Assembly: GCA_002314945.1 (NCBI GenBank)
Contig: DCHV01000011.1
Span: 1 to 8,328, forward strand
Length of the DNA stretch: 8,328 nucleotides
Reading direction: 5' to 3'
Source: Prevotellaceae bacterium UBA1743
GTDB taxonomy: Bacteria > Bacteroidota > Bacteroidia > Bacteroidales > Bacteroidaceae
Numbering within the stretch: position 1 is the stretch's first letter; every line of letters begins with the position of its first letter. The notes under the pieces are model-generated. The model worked only from the letters and a program-made list of their open reading frames with translations, made no database searches and was not told the DNA's origin. Positions 1 to 6,767 of this stretch are shown here, in pieces. The translations under genes and the position numbers were made by a program.

Positions 1-48
1 GACTTATGTTTGAAGGGCTTTATTTGTTATTTGTATTTAGAATTTCTT

Positions 49-1956
49 TTATTGAGAGGAAACTCCTATTTTATTTCCAAAATATACTATTTCTTCTTTT
101 CCTCGCATTTCATCGATGACTTGACGTAATTTTCGCTCATCGATTCCTTTTAGAATTAGTTTGTCGGCAGTAACAGGTCCGTTACTCATCTTTTCGAGTA
201 GAATAGATCGTATTTCTTCCTTTTCACTGGCTGTGATGTGAAATTCACTTTGTTGTGTACATACATCGCATATCCCACAATTGGTTTTGATTGTTTCGCC
301 AAAATATTCAAGCATTATTCTGCTACGACACTTGTCATCTTGTATGCAATATTCTATGATAGCAGAAAGGCGCTCTTTATAGGCTTCGTACCTTTGCTCG
401 TATACTTCGTGCGGTATTTTGATATATTCCTTTTCCACTCGTTTCTGTGTAAAGGTGATGAGTGGGATTTTCTTTTTGGGAATGAAATCCACGATACGCC
501 TTTTCTTCATCTCGATAAGTTCGGTGTACAAAGCGTCCTTGGATAAACCTGTTTTCTTGCATAGAAGGTCTTCATCGAGATATACATAGTTGACAAAGAT
601 CCCGCAATAGTTTCTGAGTAGTGCGTTGGCAATGGCTTCTTGTTCTTTGTCTGTGACGCGATAGAGTTCATCTCTTGTGGCTATGATTTTGAGCCTACTT
701 TCTCCTTCTTCGGCATCTGTGTATTCGATATACCCTGCTTTGTCCAGCATCTCAAGCGCGCTTTGTACCCTTTGAGGATAGTAACGGAAAGTCCGGCTGA
801 ACATTTCAAGATTAAATTCGCGTGTCACTTTGTATCCGTCTCCAATTGCCATCTGGAGGAAGAAACATATTTTTTCGTAGATTTCGCAGATGAATTCTTT
901 TGGTGGAAATGAATTTGTCAGCCTCCGTTGAGCAGATTGAATCTCCTTGCCATCCATGAGAATTATGGCTTGTGATGGTTCACCGTCTCGCCCAGCTCTA
1001 CCTGCTTCCTGAAAATACTCTTCAAGCGAGTCTGGAAGATCTACATGGATAACAAGTCTAACGTCAGGTTTGTCTATTCCCATTCCGAATGCATTGGTAG
1101 CAAGCATTATACGTATCTCATCTTTTTGCCATTGATGCTGTCTGTCATCTTTTACCGTGTCGGAGAGCATTGCGTGATAGAAGGTAGATTCCATTCCGTG
1201 GCTTGAGAGAAGTTCGGCCAAGTCTTTGCATCGTTGACGATTTCTTGTATAGATGATAGTGGATCCGCTTGTTGATTCCAAGAGACGTAGAAGGGCTGTG
1301 GTTTGCTCCTCCACTTTTCTTACTTGATAGGAAATATTTGGCCTCATGAAACTCATTTGGAAGACATTTCTCTCAGTGAAGAGTAATTTCTGTTGGATGT
1401 CTTCCACTACTTTTGGCGTGGCTGTGGCAGTGAGAGCCAAGATGGGTGCATCTGGTTTTATTTTGCGTACTTCTGCGATTTGTAGATAGGAGGGTCGGAA
1501 ATCGTACCCCCATTGACAGATGCAGTGTGCCTCATCCACGGTGATAAAACTCACCTTCATGTGGCTGAGTTTCTTGATGAAGATTTCAGATGAGAGACGC
1601 TCAGGTGACACGTACAGTAATTTATATCCTCCGAAGATGCAGGTTTCCAGAATGCTTAGAATCTCCTGATGCGGCATGGCAGAATGTATGGCAGCAGCCC
1701 TGATGCCGAGTTCCCTGAGACGTTGAACTTGGTCCTTCATCAAGGCAATAAGAGGTGTGATGACAAGACAAACGCCAGGCATAGATAGTGCTGGCACTTG
1801 AAAAGTAATGCTTTTACCTCCGCCTGTAGGCATTAGGCCAAGCGTGTCTTTTCCTTGGCTGATACTTTCGATGATTTCTCGCTGAATGCCTCGGAAATCC
1901 TCGTATCCCCAATATTGTTGTAATATGGACCGATATTTGTCGTGAAGGTCGGGCAT
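49..1956 (-). CDS. recQ: RecQ-family ATP-dependent 3'-5' DNA helicase, non-canonical C-terminus without HRDC
   Basis: The product is a superfamily 2 helicase that unwinds DNA 3'-5' in recombination repair, expected in the cytoplasm on DNA. Numbering below counts from the GTG one codon upstream. Visible motifs: RecQ motif 0 (YWGYEDFRGIQ, ~16-26), Walker A (PTGGGKS, 44-50), DEAH box (142-145), aromatic-rich loop QWGYDFRP (149-156; E. coli RecQ has His where this has Tyr), TATAT (177-181), and motif VI QEAGRAGRDG (317-326). Four zinc-ligand cysteines follow: C544, C561, C564 and C567. About 218 residues separate motif VI from the first of these, against about 50 in E. coli RecQ, and only ~69 follow the last, so there is no HRDC domain. 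Residues ~382-415 and the C-terminus look winged-helix-like (inference). I chose the ATG at 1956, which shares one base with the recJ stop (TGATG); a GTG at 1959 is possible. The stop is TAA at 51-49. No terminator is seen in the 48 nt after it. Confidence 0.93.
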   Translation of the reverse strand: MPDLHDKYRSILQQYWGYEDFRGIQREIIESISQGKDTLGLMPTGGGKSITFQVPALSMPGVCLVITPLIALMKDQVQRLRELGIRAAAIHSAMPHQEILSILETCIFGGYKLLYVSPERLSSEIFIKKLSHMKVSFITVDEAHCICQWGYDFRPSYLQIAEVRKIKPDAPILALTATATPKVVEDIQQKLLFTERNVFQMSFMRPNISYQVRKVEEQTTALLRLLESTSGSTIIYTRNRQRCKDLAELLSSHGMESTFYHAMLSDTVKDDRQHQWQKDEIRIMLATNAFGMGIDKPDVRLVIHVDLPDSLEEYFQEAGRAGRDGEPSQAIILMDGKEIQSAQRRLTNSFPPKEFICEIYEKICFFLQMAIGDGYKVTREFNLEMFSRTFRYYPQRVQSALEMLDKAGYIEYTDAEEGESRLKIIATRDELYRVTDKEQEAIANALLRNYCGIFVNYVYLDEDLLCKKTGLSKDALYTELIEMKKRRIVDFIPKKKIPLITFTQKRVEKEYIKIPHEVYEQRYEAYKERLSAIIEYCIQDDKCRSRIMLEYFGETIKTNCGICDVCTQQSEFHITASEKEEIRSILLEKMSNGPVTADKLILKGIDERKLRQVIDEMRGKEEIVYFGNKIGVSSQ

Positions 1957-3680
1957 CACTGCGGCTCAGAGGGTCGTATGTCTTCTATCTGGAGCTGGAT
2001 TTCTCCATGCTTGTATGTATTTTCCTCGATGGAATATACGATGTCAAAGGATTGTTTGGTTTTGATATACCTAACCTGTGAACTTTGGCCGAAGGCAATG
2101 CCGTTCATTACGTTGTTGCTTTTCTCATCCACCAGTTCCATCTTGATGTGTTCCTGTTCGCGGCCAACCACTTTGCTTGTTCCATAGTCGTAAACACGCT
2201 TCGTGCTGAAGATAGGCTTCATGTTGTCTGGGCCAAATGGGTTGAAGCGTTTCAATTCGTGGTACAATCTATGGGAGATGTCTTGAAAATTGAGAACTCC
2301 GTCGATGTTGATAATTGCATTTGTCTGCCCAGGTTCGATATTCTCTTCGACGTACTGAACAAATCTGCGCTTGAATTCAGGTACGTTCTCTATCTTCATA
2401 CTCAGTCCTACCGCATACGTATGACCGCCGAAATTAGTGAGAAGATCCTTGCAACTCTCAATGGCTTTATACACGTCGAAGCCAGAGACAGAACGTGCCG
2501 ATCCTGTTGCCAAATCATCTGTGCGTGTCAAGACTACGGAGGGACGATAGAATATCTCAGTGAGTCTTGAGGCAACGATGCCGATTACGCCCTTGTGCCA
2601 TTCTGGATTGTAGATGACGATGGCTTTGTGCTCATGTTGATGATCCAGTGTGTCAACAATTTGATTGGCCTCTTCTGTCATTACCTTGTCCAGGTCCTTG
2701 CGTTGATCGTTGTATTGGTCGATATGCTGTGCTTTCAGTTGAGCTTCCTTGTAACTTCGTTCGATGAGGAGAGCAACAGATTCCTTGCCATTTTGCATTC
2801 GTCCAGATGCGTTGATGCGGGGCCCGATGCGAAAGATGATATCGTTGACCGTGATTTCTTTCTCCTGAAGTCCGCAGATGTCAATCAGTGCCTTGAGCCC
2901 CATGCTGGGACTTGAATTCAGCTGTCGAAGTCCATGGTATGCGAGAATGCGGTTCTCACCCATGATAGGCACAATGTCCGAAATGATGCTCACAGCGCAC
3001 AAGTCGAGTAGGGGAACCAGTTGAGAAAAACCGATGCCGTTACTCTTGGCAAAAGCTTGCATATACTTGAAACCCACACCACATCCCGATAGATGTTGAT
3101 AGGGGTAAGTGGCATCCTCGCGTTTTGCATTGAGGATGGCTACTGCATCAGGCAAGGTATGATCTGGTACATGGTGGTCGCAGATGACAAAGTCGATACC
3201 CTTTTCCTTGGCGTATGCCACTTCGTCGATGGCCTTGATGCCACAATCGAGGACGATGACGAGTTTGACTCCTGTCTCGTATGCATAGTCGATGCCTTTG
3301 AAGGAAATTCCATATCCCTCGTCGTAGCGGTCGGGAATGTAGTAGTCGATATTGGTGGAAAACTGCTGGATAAATTTATATACGAGCGCCACTGCCGTGC
3401 ATCCATCCACATCGTAGTCGCCATATACCAGAATTCTCTCTTTGCGACCCAATGCCTCGTTGAGACGATCCACAGCCTTCCCCATATCCTTGAACAGGAA
3501 GGGGTCTAACAGCTCTGTCAGCTGCGGGCGGAAGAAACTCTTTGCTTCTTCGGGAGTTTCAATACCTCGCCTTATCAGTAATGAACTTGTTATTGGGTTT
3601 ATTCCCAGTTCTTTAGATAATGTTTTTGCTTTTTCTTGCTGCTCTATTGTGGGCGGTTCATAAGACCATTCATAATTCAT
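1956..3680 (-). CDS. recJ: Single-stranded-DNA-specific 5'-3' exonuclease RecJ
   Basis: RecJ degrades single-stranded DNA from the 5' end and, in the RecF pathway, works with RecQ to resect DNA ends. The product is 574 aa, close to E. coli RecJ. DHH phosphoesterase motifs, numbered from this start: DYDVDG (88-93), DCG (145-147), CDHH (167-170) and SDIVP (234-238). The linking segment carries GPRINASGRM (286-295). The DHHA1 part has HKGVIGIVASRL (362-373), GSARS (393-397) and FGGHTYAVG (417-425). The ~150-residue tail fits the OB-fold region of RecJ. The frame stays open to an ATG at 3749, but that 23-residue extension would run through the terminator hairpin, so I place the start at 3680 (MNYEWSYEPP). 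The TGA stop shares its A with the recQ ATG, which implies an operon and probable translational coupling. All expected metal-binding motifs are present. Confidence 0.95.
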   Translation of the reverse strand: MNYEWSYEPPTIEQQEKAKTLSKELGINPITSSLLIRRGIETPEEAKSFFRPQLTELLDPFLFKDMGKAVDRLNEALGRKERILVYGDYDVDGCTAVALVYKFIQQFSTNIDYYIPDRYDEGYGISFKGIDYAYETGVKLVIVLDCGIKAIDEVAYAKEKGIDFVICDHHVPDHTLPDAVAILNAKREDATYPYQHLSGCGVGFKYMQAFAKSNGIGFSQLVPLLDLCAVSIISDIVPIMGENRILAYHGLRQLNSSPSMGLKALIDICGLQEKEITVNDIIFRIGPRINASGRMQNGKESVALLIERSYKEAQLKAQHIDQYNDQRKDLDKVMTEEANQIVDTLDHQHEHKAIVIYNPEWHKGVIGIVASRLTEIFYRPSVVLTRTDDLATGSARSVSGFDVYKAIESCKDLLTNFGGHTYAVGLSMKIENVPEFKRRFVQYVEENIEPGQTNAIINIDGVLNFQDISHRLYHELKRFNPFGPDNMKPIFSTKRVYDYGTSKVVGREQEHIKMELVDEKSNNVMNGIAFGQSSQVRYIKTKQSFDIVYSIEENTYKHGEIQLQIEDIRPSEPQ

Positions 3681-3685
3681 AGCCG

Positions 3686-3715
3686 TAAAGGTACGAAGAA
3701 AAATGCAACCTGCAA
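3686..3715 (-). promoter_or_regulatory. Candidate recJ-recQ promoter
   Basis: On the minus strand, TACCTTTA (3693-3686) differs by one base from the Bacteroidota -7 consensus TAnnTTTG. A TTG (3715-3713) lies 19 nt upstream, where the -33 element is expected. The -7 box ends only 5 nt before the recJ ATG, so a transcript from it would be leaderless or nearly so. The -33 element sits inside the downstream arm of the terminator hairpin. Confidence 0.45.
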
Positions 3716-3744
3716 CAAGTTTGCGTTGCAAATTGCATTTTTTT
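3699..3744 (-). terminator. Rho-independent terminator of the peptidase transcript (AT-rich)
   Basis: This is an 18-bp inverted repeat with arms 3699-3716 and 3725-3742 and an 8-nt loop. In the minus-strand RNA the only two non-Watson-Crick positions (3709/3732 and 3710/3731) are G-U wobbles. On the plus strand they would be C-A mismatches, so the structure favours minus-strand transcription. Seven A precede and five T follow the core, as expected for a terminator that can work in both directions. It starts about 20 nt after the TGA of the C1B peptidase gene. Confidence 0.75.
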
Positions 3745-3762
3745 AACAATCCGTATTTAGTA

Positions 3763-4965
3763 TCAGATACCCAATTTGGCTCGGATATCGGCAGGGATAG
3801 CGTTCTTGTTGATGACGATATTCATGGTTTTGTAAGCGACGTATGGCTTGGATACGTACCAGAATCCTTTGTAGGGTTCGCTCTCTCCCCATGAGTTCTT
3901 CATCATGAAATATTCTTTTCCGTTTTGGTCTTTGGCGAGTCCGTAGATGAGCATACCGTGGTCGTCGGTTGTTTCCCAGTTGTCATATCCCAGCTGTCTC
4001 ATCTCTTGAGTGATAACGTCCTCTCCAGCATTGTCTTCATTCGAAATCTTTGCTGTTTCGCCTGTCCATCTGCTCTGGTCGCTACCCACTTCCTTTTGCT
4101 TGTTGTCGAGTACGGTAGCCACACATTTGTGAGATCCTCCACGGAATCCCGACTCGCTTACATCGGCGCCCCAGGCGAAGGTCCATCCATTGCGTACACT
4201 CTCCTCCATTACTCGCATAAATTCGTCGAGGGGTAGGTTGTAACTGCTTGCCCATCGCCAGTTGTCCTGTATTTCGAGGATGAAGGTGCTGTAGAATGGT
4301 TCGTGTGTATAACTGGTCAGAGATACGTAGTCTTTGGGATCGAGTGTCAGGTAATCCTTTACGAAGGATTGGGGCGTATATTTCTTTCCTTTGTATTCAA
4401 ATTCTGTGGGGCATTCACCGAAATAGTTGTCCAGCATAGCTTGTTGAACCTTCTTCCATGCTGGATTGATTTTCTTATGGTCGCCCTTGGCGATAGATTC
4501 CAGATAGGCCGTCATAGGCGGGAACATGGAACCAAAGTTGAAGAGGGAATCACCATAGAGGGTCTTGGGATATGGCATGAGTCCTTCAGGGATCAAACCG
4601 TAGTGTTCCATGCAATAGATACCATCGTAGAAACTGCCTCCTTGGGAGAAACTGGCATCGCCATGCGTGCGTACATGTCTGTCGGCACGGTCAACATAGG
4701 TCTTGCTGCATACAAAGGACTCGCACAGGTCGATGTCATCCTTCATCTCGGGGTGCTTCTTGATTATCTCACTCTCAAAGAAAGCCATGGTGGAATAGCA
4801 CCAGCATGTGCCCGAACTGTTCTGGTTCTTGATGCTCGTTACGGGATTGGCTATTTCCGTGGTGAAGATCAGCGTGTCCTTCTTTTCAGCTTCATTTTTC
4901 TTTGTTTTTGCCGAGAGGCTCAGCAACATGGCAGACGCAGCTGCCAATATGATCAATCGTTTCAT
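3763..4965 (-). CDS. Secreted C1B (bleomycin hydrolase / PepC-like) cysteine peptidase
   Basis: This is a papain-fold cysteine peptidase of the bleomycin hydrolase/aminopeptidase C group (MEROPS C1B), 400 aa. Visible catalytic residues: oxyanion Gln48 and nucleophile Cys54 in QNSSGTCW, His336 in DDHGM and Asn357 in MKNSWG. Residues 1-19 (MKRL, hydrophobic stretch, SLSA) look like a type I signal peptide, so the enzyme probably acts in the periplasm or outside the cell, unlike cytoplasmic PepC and eukaryotic bleomycin hydrolase. In that family the extreme C-terminus lies in the active-site cleft and limits the enzyme to aminopeptidase action; this protein ends RAKLGI. C81 and C86 could form a disulfide (inference). 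The gene starts 15 nt after the M24B peptidase stop on the same strand, so the two are probably co-transcribed and end at the terminator downstream. Substrate and endo- versus exopeptidase activity cannot be read from sequence. Confidence 0.9.
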   Translation of the reverse strand: MKRLIILAAASAMLLSLSAKTKKNEAEKKDTLIFTTEIANPVTSIKNQNSSGTCWCYSTMAFFESEIIKKHPEMKDDIDLCESFVCSKTYVDRADRHVRTHGDASFSQGGSFYDGIYCMEHYGLIPEGLMPYPKTLYGDSLFNFGSMFPPMTAYLESIAKGDHKKINPAWKKVQQAMLDNYFGECPTEFEYKGKKYTPQSFVKDYLTLDPKDYVSLTSYTHEPFYSTFILEIQDNWRWASSYNLPLDEFMRVMEESVRNGWTFAWGADVSESGFRGGSHKCVATVLDNKQKEVGSDQSRWTGETAKISNEDNAGEDVITQEMRQLGYDNWETTDDHGMLIYGLAKDQNGKEYFMMKNSWGESEPYKGFWYVSKPYVAYKTMNIVINKNAIPADIRAKLGI

Positions 4966-4980
4966 ATTGTGTATATTTAT

Positions 4981-6384
4981 TTATTTATTGTTGGCAATAT
5001 ACTCTTCCACATCCTTCAGATGGTAGGGGATTCGATCTTGTCCCAGGAGGCGGCAGCCATCTTTCGTGACGAGCAAGTCATCCTCGATGCGGATGCCTCC
5101 GAAGTCCTTGTAAGTTTCCAGGAGATCGAAATTGAGGAACTCAGCGCAGTGGCCTGTATTTCTCCAATCGTCGATGAGCGAGGGAATAAAGTAGATACCT
5201 GGTTCGTCCGTCATCACCCATCCCTGCTGCAGTCTTCTTCCGCATCTCAGGCAGTTGGTGCCGAATTGTGTCAGGTTCGGGCGTACTTCGTCATCGAAGC
5301 CCACATAAATCTGCCCGAGTCCTTCCATGTCGTGAACATCCATTCCCATCATGTGGCCGAGGCCGTGAGGCATAAACATGGCATGTGCTCCAGCGTTCAG
5401 TGCTTCTTCGGTATCTCCCTTCATCAGACCGATTTCTTTCAGTCGGTCGATCATCTTTCGGCATACGCTCATGTGTACGTCCCACCATTTCACACCAGGT
5501 TTGGCCACCTGAAGGGTGTAGTCATGACATTCCTCCACGATGCTGTATATCTCACGTTGCCGGGCATCGTACGTGCCATGGATGGGGATAGTGCGTGTGT
5601 TGTCGCTGCAATAGTTCTCGTTTGTCTCCGCTCCCGCATCGCACAGGAAAAGTCGTCCGTCCTCCAGTGGTTTTGTGCTGGGGTAACCATGCATGATTTC
5701 CCCATGCATAGTCACGATGGATGGGAAACTCGGCATACACCCTTTGCTGTATGCAATGCCTTCAATCGTACCGGCAATGTACTGTTCGCTGATACCGGGA
5801 CGGCATAGTTTCATGGCAGTCGTGTGCATCTCATAGCCGATGGCACAGGCCCGTTCTATCTCAGCTATCTCCTCGGGGCTTTTCACAGCTCGCTGTTTCA
5901 CCACAGCCAGGATAAGTGCCACCGAAGCCTCTTCCTTTTGTTTGCGAGGATGGATGTCGAGGAGAACCATCAGCCAGATTTGCAGATCGTGTCGGTAGGG
6001 CGGAAGGAAGTGAATCTTCTGTCCTGCTGCCTTGGCCTTGGCGATAAGTGTTCCCAGTTCGCGTGTGGGGAGACTCTTGGCGATACCGCATTGGGCAGCC
6101 ATCTCAGATACGCTGTCCACCTTGCCGAACCATACGATGTCCTCGATGTCGATGTCGTCCCCGATGAGGTATTCTGTATCGTTGTCAACATCGATGACTC
6201 CTGTCAATCCTTCCCTGTGCTGCCCGAAATAATACAGGAAGGTGCTGTCTTGGCGAAACTTATATACGTTGGAGGGGTAGTTGGCGGGCGAATTGTTGTT
6301 GCCGGGCAGTAGGATGAGTCCCGTCCCCAATTCCTTCTTCAGCGTATTGCGCCGTTCGATATATGTTTGTTTCTCAAATAGCAT
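4981..6384 (-). CDS. M24B metallopeptidase: Xaa-Pro aminopeptidase / prolidase-like
   Basis: This is a pita-bread-fold dimetal peptidase that cleaves the bond before proline, 467 aa, with no signal peptide and so probably cytoplasmic. It has an N-terminal creatinase/AMP_N-type domain (~4-140) and a catalytic domain (~170-445). The five metal ligands can be identified: D249 (CDAGAE), D261 (SDNTRT), H344 (HGLGHMMG), E394 (DEPGIYF) and E434 (GGIRIEDD); H351 lies in DVHD. E394 and E434 are 40 residues apart, as in human prolidase (E412/E452), against 23 in E. coli PepP. Segments such as GIYFIPSLIDD and FGGIRIEDD also read like prolidase, so Xaa-Pro dipeptidase activity is as plausible as aminopeptidase P. 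An extra stretch of about 8 residues near 370-382 holds a CLRC pair. First gene of a unit with the C1B peptidase downstream; together they could finish breakdown of proline-containing peptides. The start ATG at 6384 has a good promoter candidate about 30 nt upstream. Confidence 0.92.
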   Translation of the reverse strand: MLFEKQTYIERRNTLKKELGTGLILLPGNNNSPANYPSNVYKFRQDSTFLYYFGQHREGLTGVIDVDNDTEYLIGDDIDIEDIVWFGKVDSVSEMAAQCGIAKSLPTRELGTLIAKAKAAGQKIHFLPPYRHDLQIWLMVLLDIHPRKQKEEASVALILAVVKQRAVKSPEEIAEIERACAIGYEMHTTAMKLCRPGISEQYIAGTIEGIAYSKGCMPSFPSIVTMHGEIMHGYPSTKPLEDGRLFLCDAGAETNENYCSDNTRTIPIHGTYDARQREIYSIVEECHDYTLQVAKPGVKWWDVHMSVCRKMIDRLKEIGLMKGDTEEALNAGAHAMFMPHGLGHMMGMDVHDMEGLGQIYVGFDDEVRPNLTQFGTNCLRCGRRLQQGWVMTDEPGIYFIPSLIDDWRNTGHCAEFLNFDLLETYKDFGGIRIEDDLLVTKDGCRLLGQDRIPYHLKDVEEYIANNK

Positions 6385-6415
6385 GTTTTTTCTCTTTTTT
6401 GTGTCTATTTCGATG

Positions 6416-6423
6416 CAAAAATA
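6416..6423 (-). promoter_or_regulatory. -7 box for the M24B-C1B peptidase unit
   Basis: On the minus strand TATTTTTG (6423-6416) matches TAnnTTTG exactly. It lies 31 nt before the ATG at 6384 and would give a leader of about 25 nt. No convincing TTTG is found 19-21 nt upstream, so this is a half-supported promoter. Confidence 0.5.
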
Positions 6424-6424
6424 A

Positions 6425-6479
6425 TGAATTTATTTGGGAAATGAGTACCTTTGCTCCAAATTTATTACTGAATTTATTT
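6425..6479. repeat. Paired 11-bp direct repeat across the divergent promoter region
   Basis: TGAATTTATTT occurs at 6425-6435 and again at 6469-6479, 44 bp apart or about four helical turns. Between them, ATTTGG (6432-6437) and CCAAAT (6456-6461) form a 6-bp inverted repeat around the plus-strand -7 box. These could be operator half-sites, but the stretch is AT-rich and chance matches are easy. Confidence 0.4.
6446..6453 (+). promoter_or_regulatory. -7 box for the small plus-strand gene
   Basis: TACCTTTG is an exact TAnnTTTG match, 36 nt before the ATG at 6490. The nearest TTTG upstream (6433-6436) is only 9 nt away, too close for a -33 element. The box faces away from the minus-strand box at 6416-6423, with 22 bp between them, so the two promoters would share upstream DNA. 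Confidence 0.5.
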
Positions 6480-6489
6480 ACGAGGCTGT

Positions 6490-6750
6490 ATGAATCCTTT
6501 TTACAAGAAAGAATATTCCCCTGTCGAAGTGTCAGAATTGATAGCGTGGTTTGAAGCCAGGATAGATCGTCTTCCCTCCTCTTTGGTGATAGACGCTGCC
6601 ACGGAGACGGATGATCTGCCCAGAACGGTAAAGTCCTATATTCGTATCATCAGCAAGGGCGTGCCCAACGTTTCTTTCTGTGGCTATGTAGCACAGTTGA
6701 TGCGTATCCGTTCGTTGGTCGAGAATAATCTCGCTCCCGAGAAAGCCTGA
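6490..6750 (+). CDS. Small conserved-type hypothetical protein, resembles DUF6965 proteins
   Basis: An 86-aa soluble protein without signal peptide or membrane segment. The segment ELIAWFEARIDRLPSSLVID (16-35) followed by TVKSYIRII (46-54) recalls small Bacteroidota proteins grouped as DUF6965, which have a WF..LP.ELxID pattern; this rests on memory, not on a search, and the function is unknown. Support for a real gene: it is the only gene-like frame on this strand in an otherwise unoccupied gap, an exact -7 box lies 36 nt upstream, a weak GAGG (6482-6485) lies 4 nt before the ATG, and the charge and hydrophobicity pattern is that of a folded protein. It converges with the C11 peptidase gene, the stop codons lying 13 nt apart. 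Confidence 0.7.
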   Translation: MNPFYKKEYSPVEVSELIAWFEARIDRLPSSLVIDAATETDDLPRTVKSYIRIISKGVPNVSFCGYVAQLMRIRSLVENNLAPEKA

Positions 6751-6767
6751 GTAGAACCTATTTCTAC
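6751..6767. terminator. Small hairpin in the convergent gap, possible weak bidirectional terminator
   Basis: GTAGAA (6751-6756) and TTCTAC (6762-6767) form a perfect 6-bp stem with a 5-nt loop. It fills the 13-nt gap between the two convergent genes and includes the TAG stop of the C11 gene. There is no U tract on either side, so real termination activity is doubtful. Confidence 0.3.

Noticed and set aside
1957..1959. GTG start for recQ at 1959
   Set aside because: The adjacent ATG at 1956 gives the common TGATG overlap and only one residue is at stake; GTG is not excluded.
3681..3749. Longer recJ start at 3749 (23 extra residues)
   Set aside because: The extension runs through the 18-bp terminator hairpin and the promoter candidate; the usual RecJ N-terminus is complete from 3680.
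4303..5808. A 501-codon open frame on the plus strand
   Set aside because: It lies antisense across two well-supported peptidase genes with all catalytic motifs; its translation has no recognisable domain, and its length follows from the codon use of the opposite strand.
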